From Mesodorylaimus sp. YZB2_4 (Eukaryota; Nematoda; Enoplea; Dorylaimida; Dorylaimidae), in NCBI GenBank assembly GCA_030248295.1, contig JASANH010000916.1, positions 642,303-706,302 of the forward strand: a stretch of 64,000 nt of DNA. The letters are read 5' to 3'. The notes below the pieces were generated by a model. It made no database searches and was not told the DNA's origin. It saw only the letters and a program-made list of their open reading frames with translations. This document shows positions 62,843 to 64,000 of the stretch, one piece after another. Numbering within the stretch: position 1 is the first letter of the stretch; every line of letters begins with the position of its first letter. The translations under genes were made by a program, and so were the position numbers.

Positions 62843-63998
62843 CTCAAAATAGCCCTGCCCCCCCGGCGAGAAGAGGCGTTAGGAAACGGCGCAGTTTCTT
62901 GGAAGTCTCTTGGAAAATAGCCCTGCCCCCCGGCAGAAGAGACTAGAGGACTAAAAGTTTAAAAGTTCTTGCGCCTAGCCGCTTCTTCTTGTTGCCCTTG
63001 TAGCCTTTCTGCTTGGCTCAGTGCTCTCTGTTAGACTTTACTAGTCTTAGTTTGTAATAGTAAAACTGCTTTAGTCTTGCCTCGTCGTCAAAAGAATATC
63101 CTGATAACGCAACTGCACCAACAATACCTGCGCAACGGCAGCACCTTTTTCCAGTAAACAGAAGTGGGGAGCCGTCTTATCAGCTTGCTTCCCCGAATGC
63201 CCCGCCTGCAAGGCGGTGGTATTATTAACTGGAAAAAAGTGCGCCCATTGCGGCCATGAAATGCCAAGGCCCAATGTGCTCTTTGTCAAAATCGGCTTTC
63301 GTTAGAGAGCGGGTGTTGATGAAGAGCACATTACAGGCTACGTTTAGTTAGATAGGGTATACAGTAGAAATCTAGAAAATGAAAGTGATGATACTTTATC
63401 AAATAGATTGTTTTTATTGCGTCATTAATTAGTTTAAATATGAACTGTTAGTGAAAGGGTAAGCTCCGCTATTGAGGCGGCCAGAGAAAGTAATGGTTTA
63501 AAAGAGCAAATTGACCTTTCCAAAAATCTACAAACATTGATAAAAGACAAGAGATTAAAAATTTCTCCTTTGTCAAAAAAGGATCTTATACGCTATCCAC
63601 AACTTATCCTAAAACAATCACATAAAACCAGTTGAGCCGAACCCGCCAAGTTGAGTGGGGAAGAATGATTAGCGATTTAGTGAGAAAAATAGCTTTGCCA
63701 CTTATCCTTACGCCTTTTAAAAAATATGAATAGATTCTAGATCGTATATAGATAAGTATCGGTGATGCGAGTTAGCTCGTAAAAGATGTAGCATAAGTTT
63801 ACTTTATACATACGGACATACAGACACGCTTTTCGCGCTTTAAACTCCGTTAGGGGATGATAGGTACCTAATTACACCGCGAGCGGGCCAGTACTTCTAG
63901 GTTAGAGGGGAGGGGGAGGCCTGTACTTTAAAGAGTCACCGGGTGCTAGTCGGGTTAATACACAGGGGCAGGCCTCTGGAGTGCTATCTTATACTACT
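62451..63998 (+). repeat. Right arm of the palindromic locus
   Basis: Reverse complement of 59780-61303, carrying the same two ORFs in the same outward order (HMG-like, then zinc ribbon). It is cut, or nearly so, by the end of the window. The extra bases near 62905-62940 duplicate aaaatagccctgccccc. Confidence 0.9.
63108..63305 (+). CDS. Zinc-ribbon ORF, right-arm copy
   Basis: Mirror of 60472-60669. 65 codons, open after TAA at 63105-63107, ending at TAG 63303-63305. Contains CPAC and CAHC ten residues apart and a preceding FPECPAC context. Both arms keep the frame open and the cysteines intact, which argues for recent duplication or selection. No ATG, so it is likely an exon. Confidence 0.5.
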   Translation, partial: RNCTNNTCATAAPFSSKQKWGAVLSACFPECPACKAVVLLTGKKCAHCGHEMPRPNVLFVKIGFR

Positions 63999-64000
63999 CA

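Overview
This is a nuclear window from a bilaterian animal. The genes are split by canonical GT..AG introns of about 60 bp to 2.7 kb. There are several tRNA-derived SINE families, a mariner, MITEs and a LINE remnant. The gene set is EGR, mitochondrial EF-G2, BIN3, a two-Ig ImpL2/ZIG-like protein, HIF-alpha and a PP1 glycogen-targeting subunit. Compact spacing and the ImpL2/ZIG-like gene make a small invertebrate, perhaps an ecdysozoan, the best guess. I cannot name the species.

Layout. 1-5.7 kb: LINE 3' remnant, a perfect hairpin and a SINE, no gene. 5.7-11.6 kb (minus): EGR-family zinc-finger transcription factor with three perfect CRE sites around its 5' part. 13.8-15 kb: long inverted repeat and SINE. 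15.0-27.6 kb (minus): GFM2, nine exons, introns loaded with SINEs, a TIR element with arrays of TTCGTCCCC boxes, and a MITE. 27.6-28.3 kb: a cluster of seven GATAAG motifs between GFM2 and BIN3. 28.3-30.5 kb (minus): BIN3, six exons. 30.5-41.9 kb: largely featureless intergenic DNA with one SINE. 41.9-43.4 kb (plus): secreted two-Ig protein. 44.8-46.2 kb: SINE, poly-G tracts, small hairpin. 46.55-48.0 kb (plus): TATA-driven, GC-rich gene for an apparently undescribed secreted polyprotein of four Cys-paired helical repeats separated by dibasic sites, with a frame break just after the signal peptide. 50.4-53.1 kb (minus): a short HIF-alpha (548 aa in my model). 54.5-55.6 kb (plus): PPP1R3-type subunit, divergent from HIF-alpha. 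57.9-59.2 kb: decayed mariner with intact TIRs and TA duplication. 59.8-64.0 kb: two ~1.5-kb, nearly identical inverted arms around a ~1.15-kb spacer. Each arm encodes an HMG-box-like protein and a zinc-ribbon ORF, and the spacer holds a spliced gene with a tandem C-x4-C-x11-C-x2-H motif.

The genes do not form one pathway. They are a normal animal mixture of transcription factors (EGR, HIF), mitochondrial ribosome recycling (GFM2), membrane/actin remodelling (BIN3), insulin/Ig-type secreted factor (ImpL2-like) and glycogen control (PPP1R3). The most novel candidates are the palindromic HMG/zinc-ribbon/CCCH locus and the secreted repeat polyprotein. A heptamer, TACAGTA/TACTGTA, is strongly over-represented in non-coding DNA across the window. 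Exon joins below were read by eye and checked for splice dinucleotides and phase; no database search was run.
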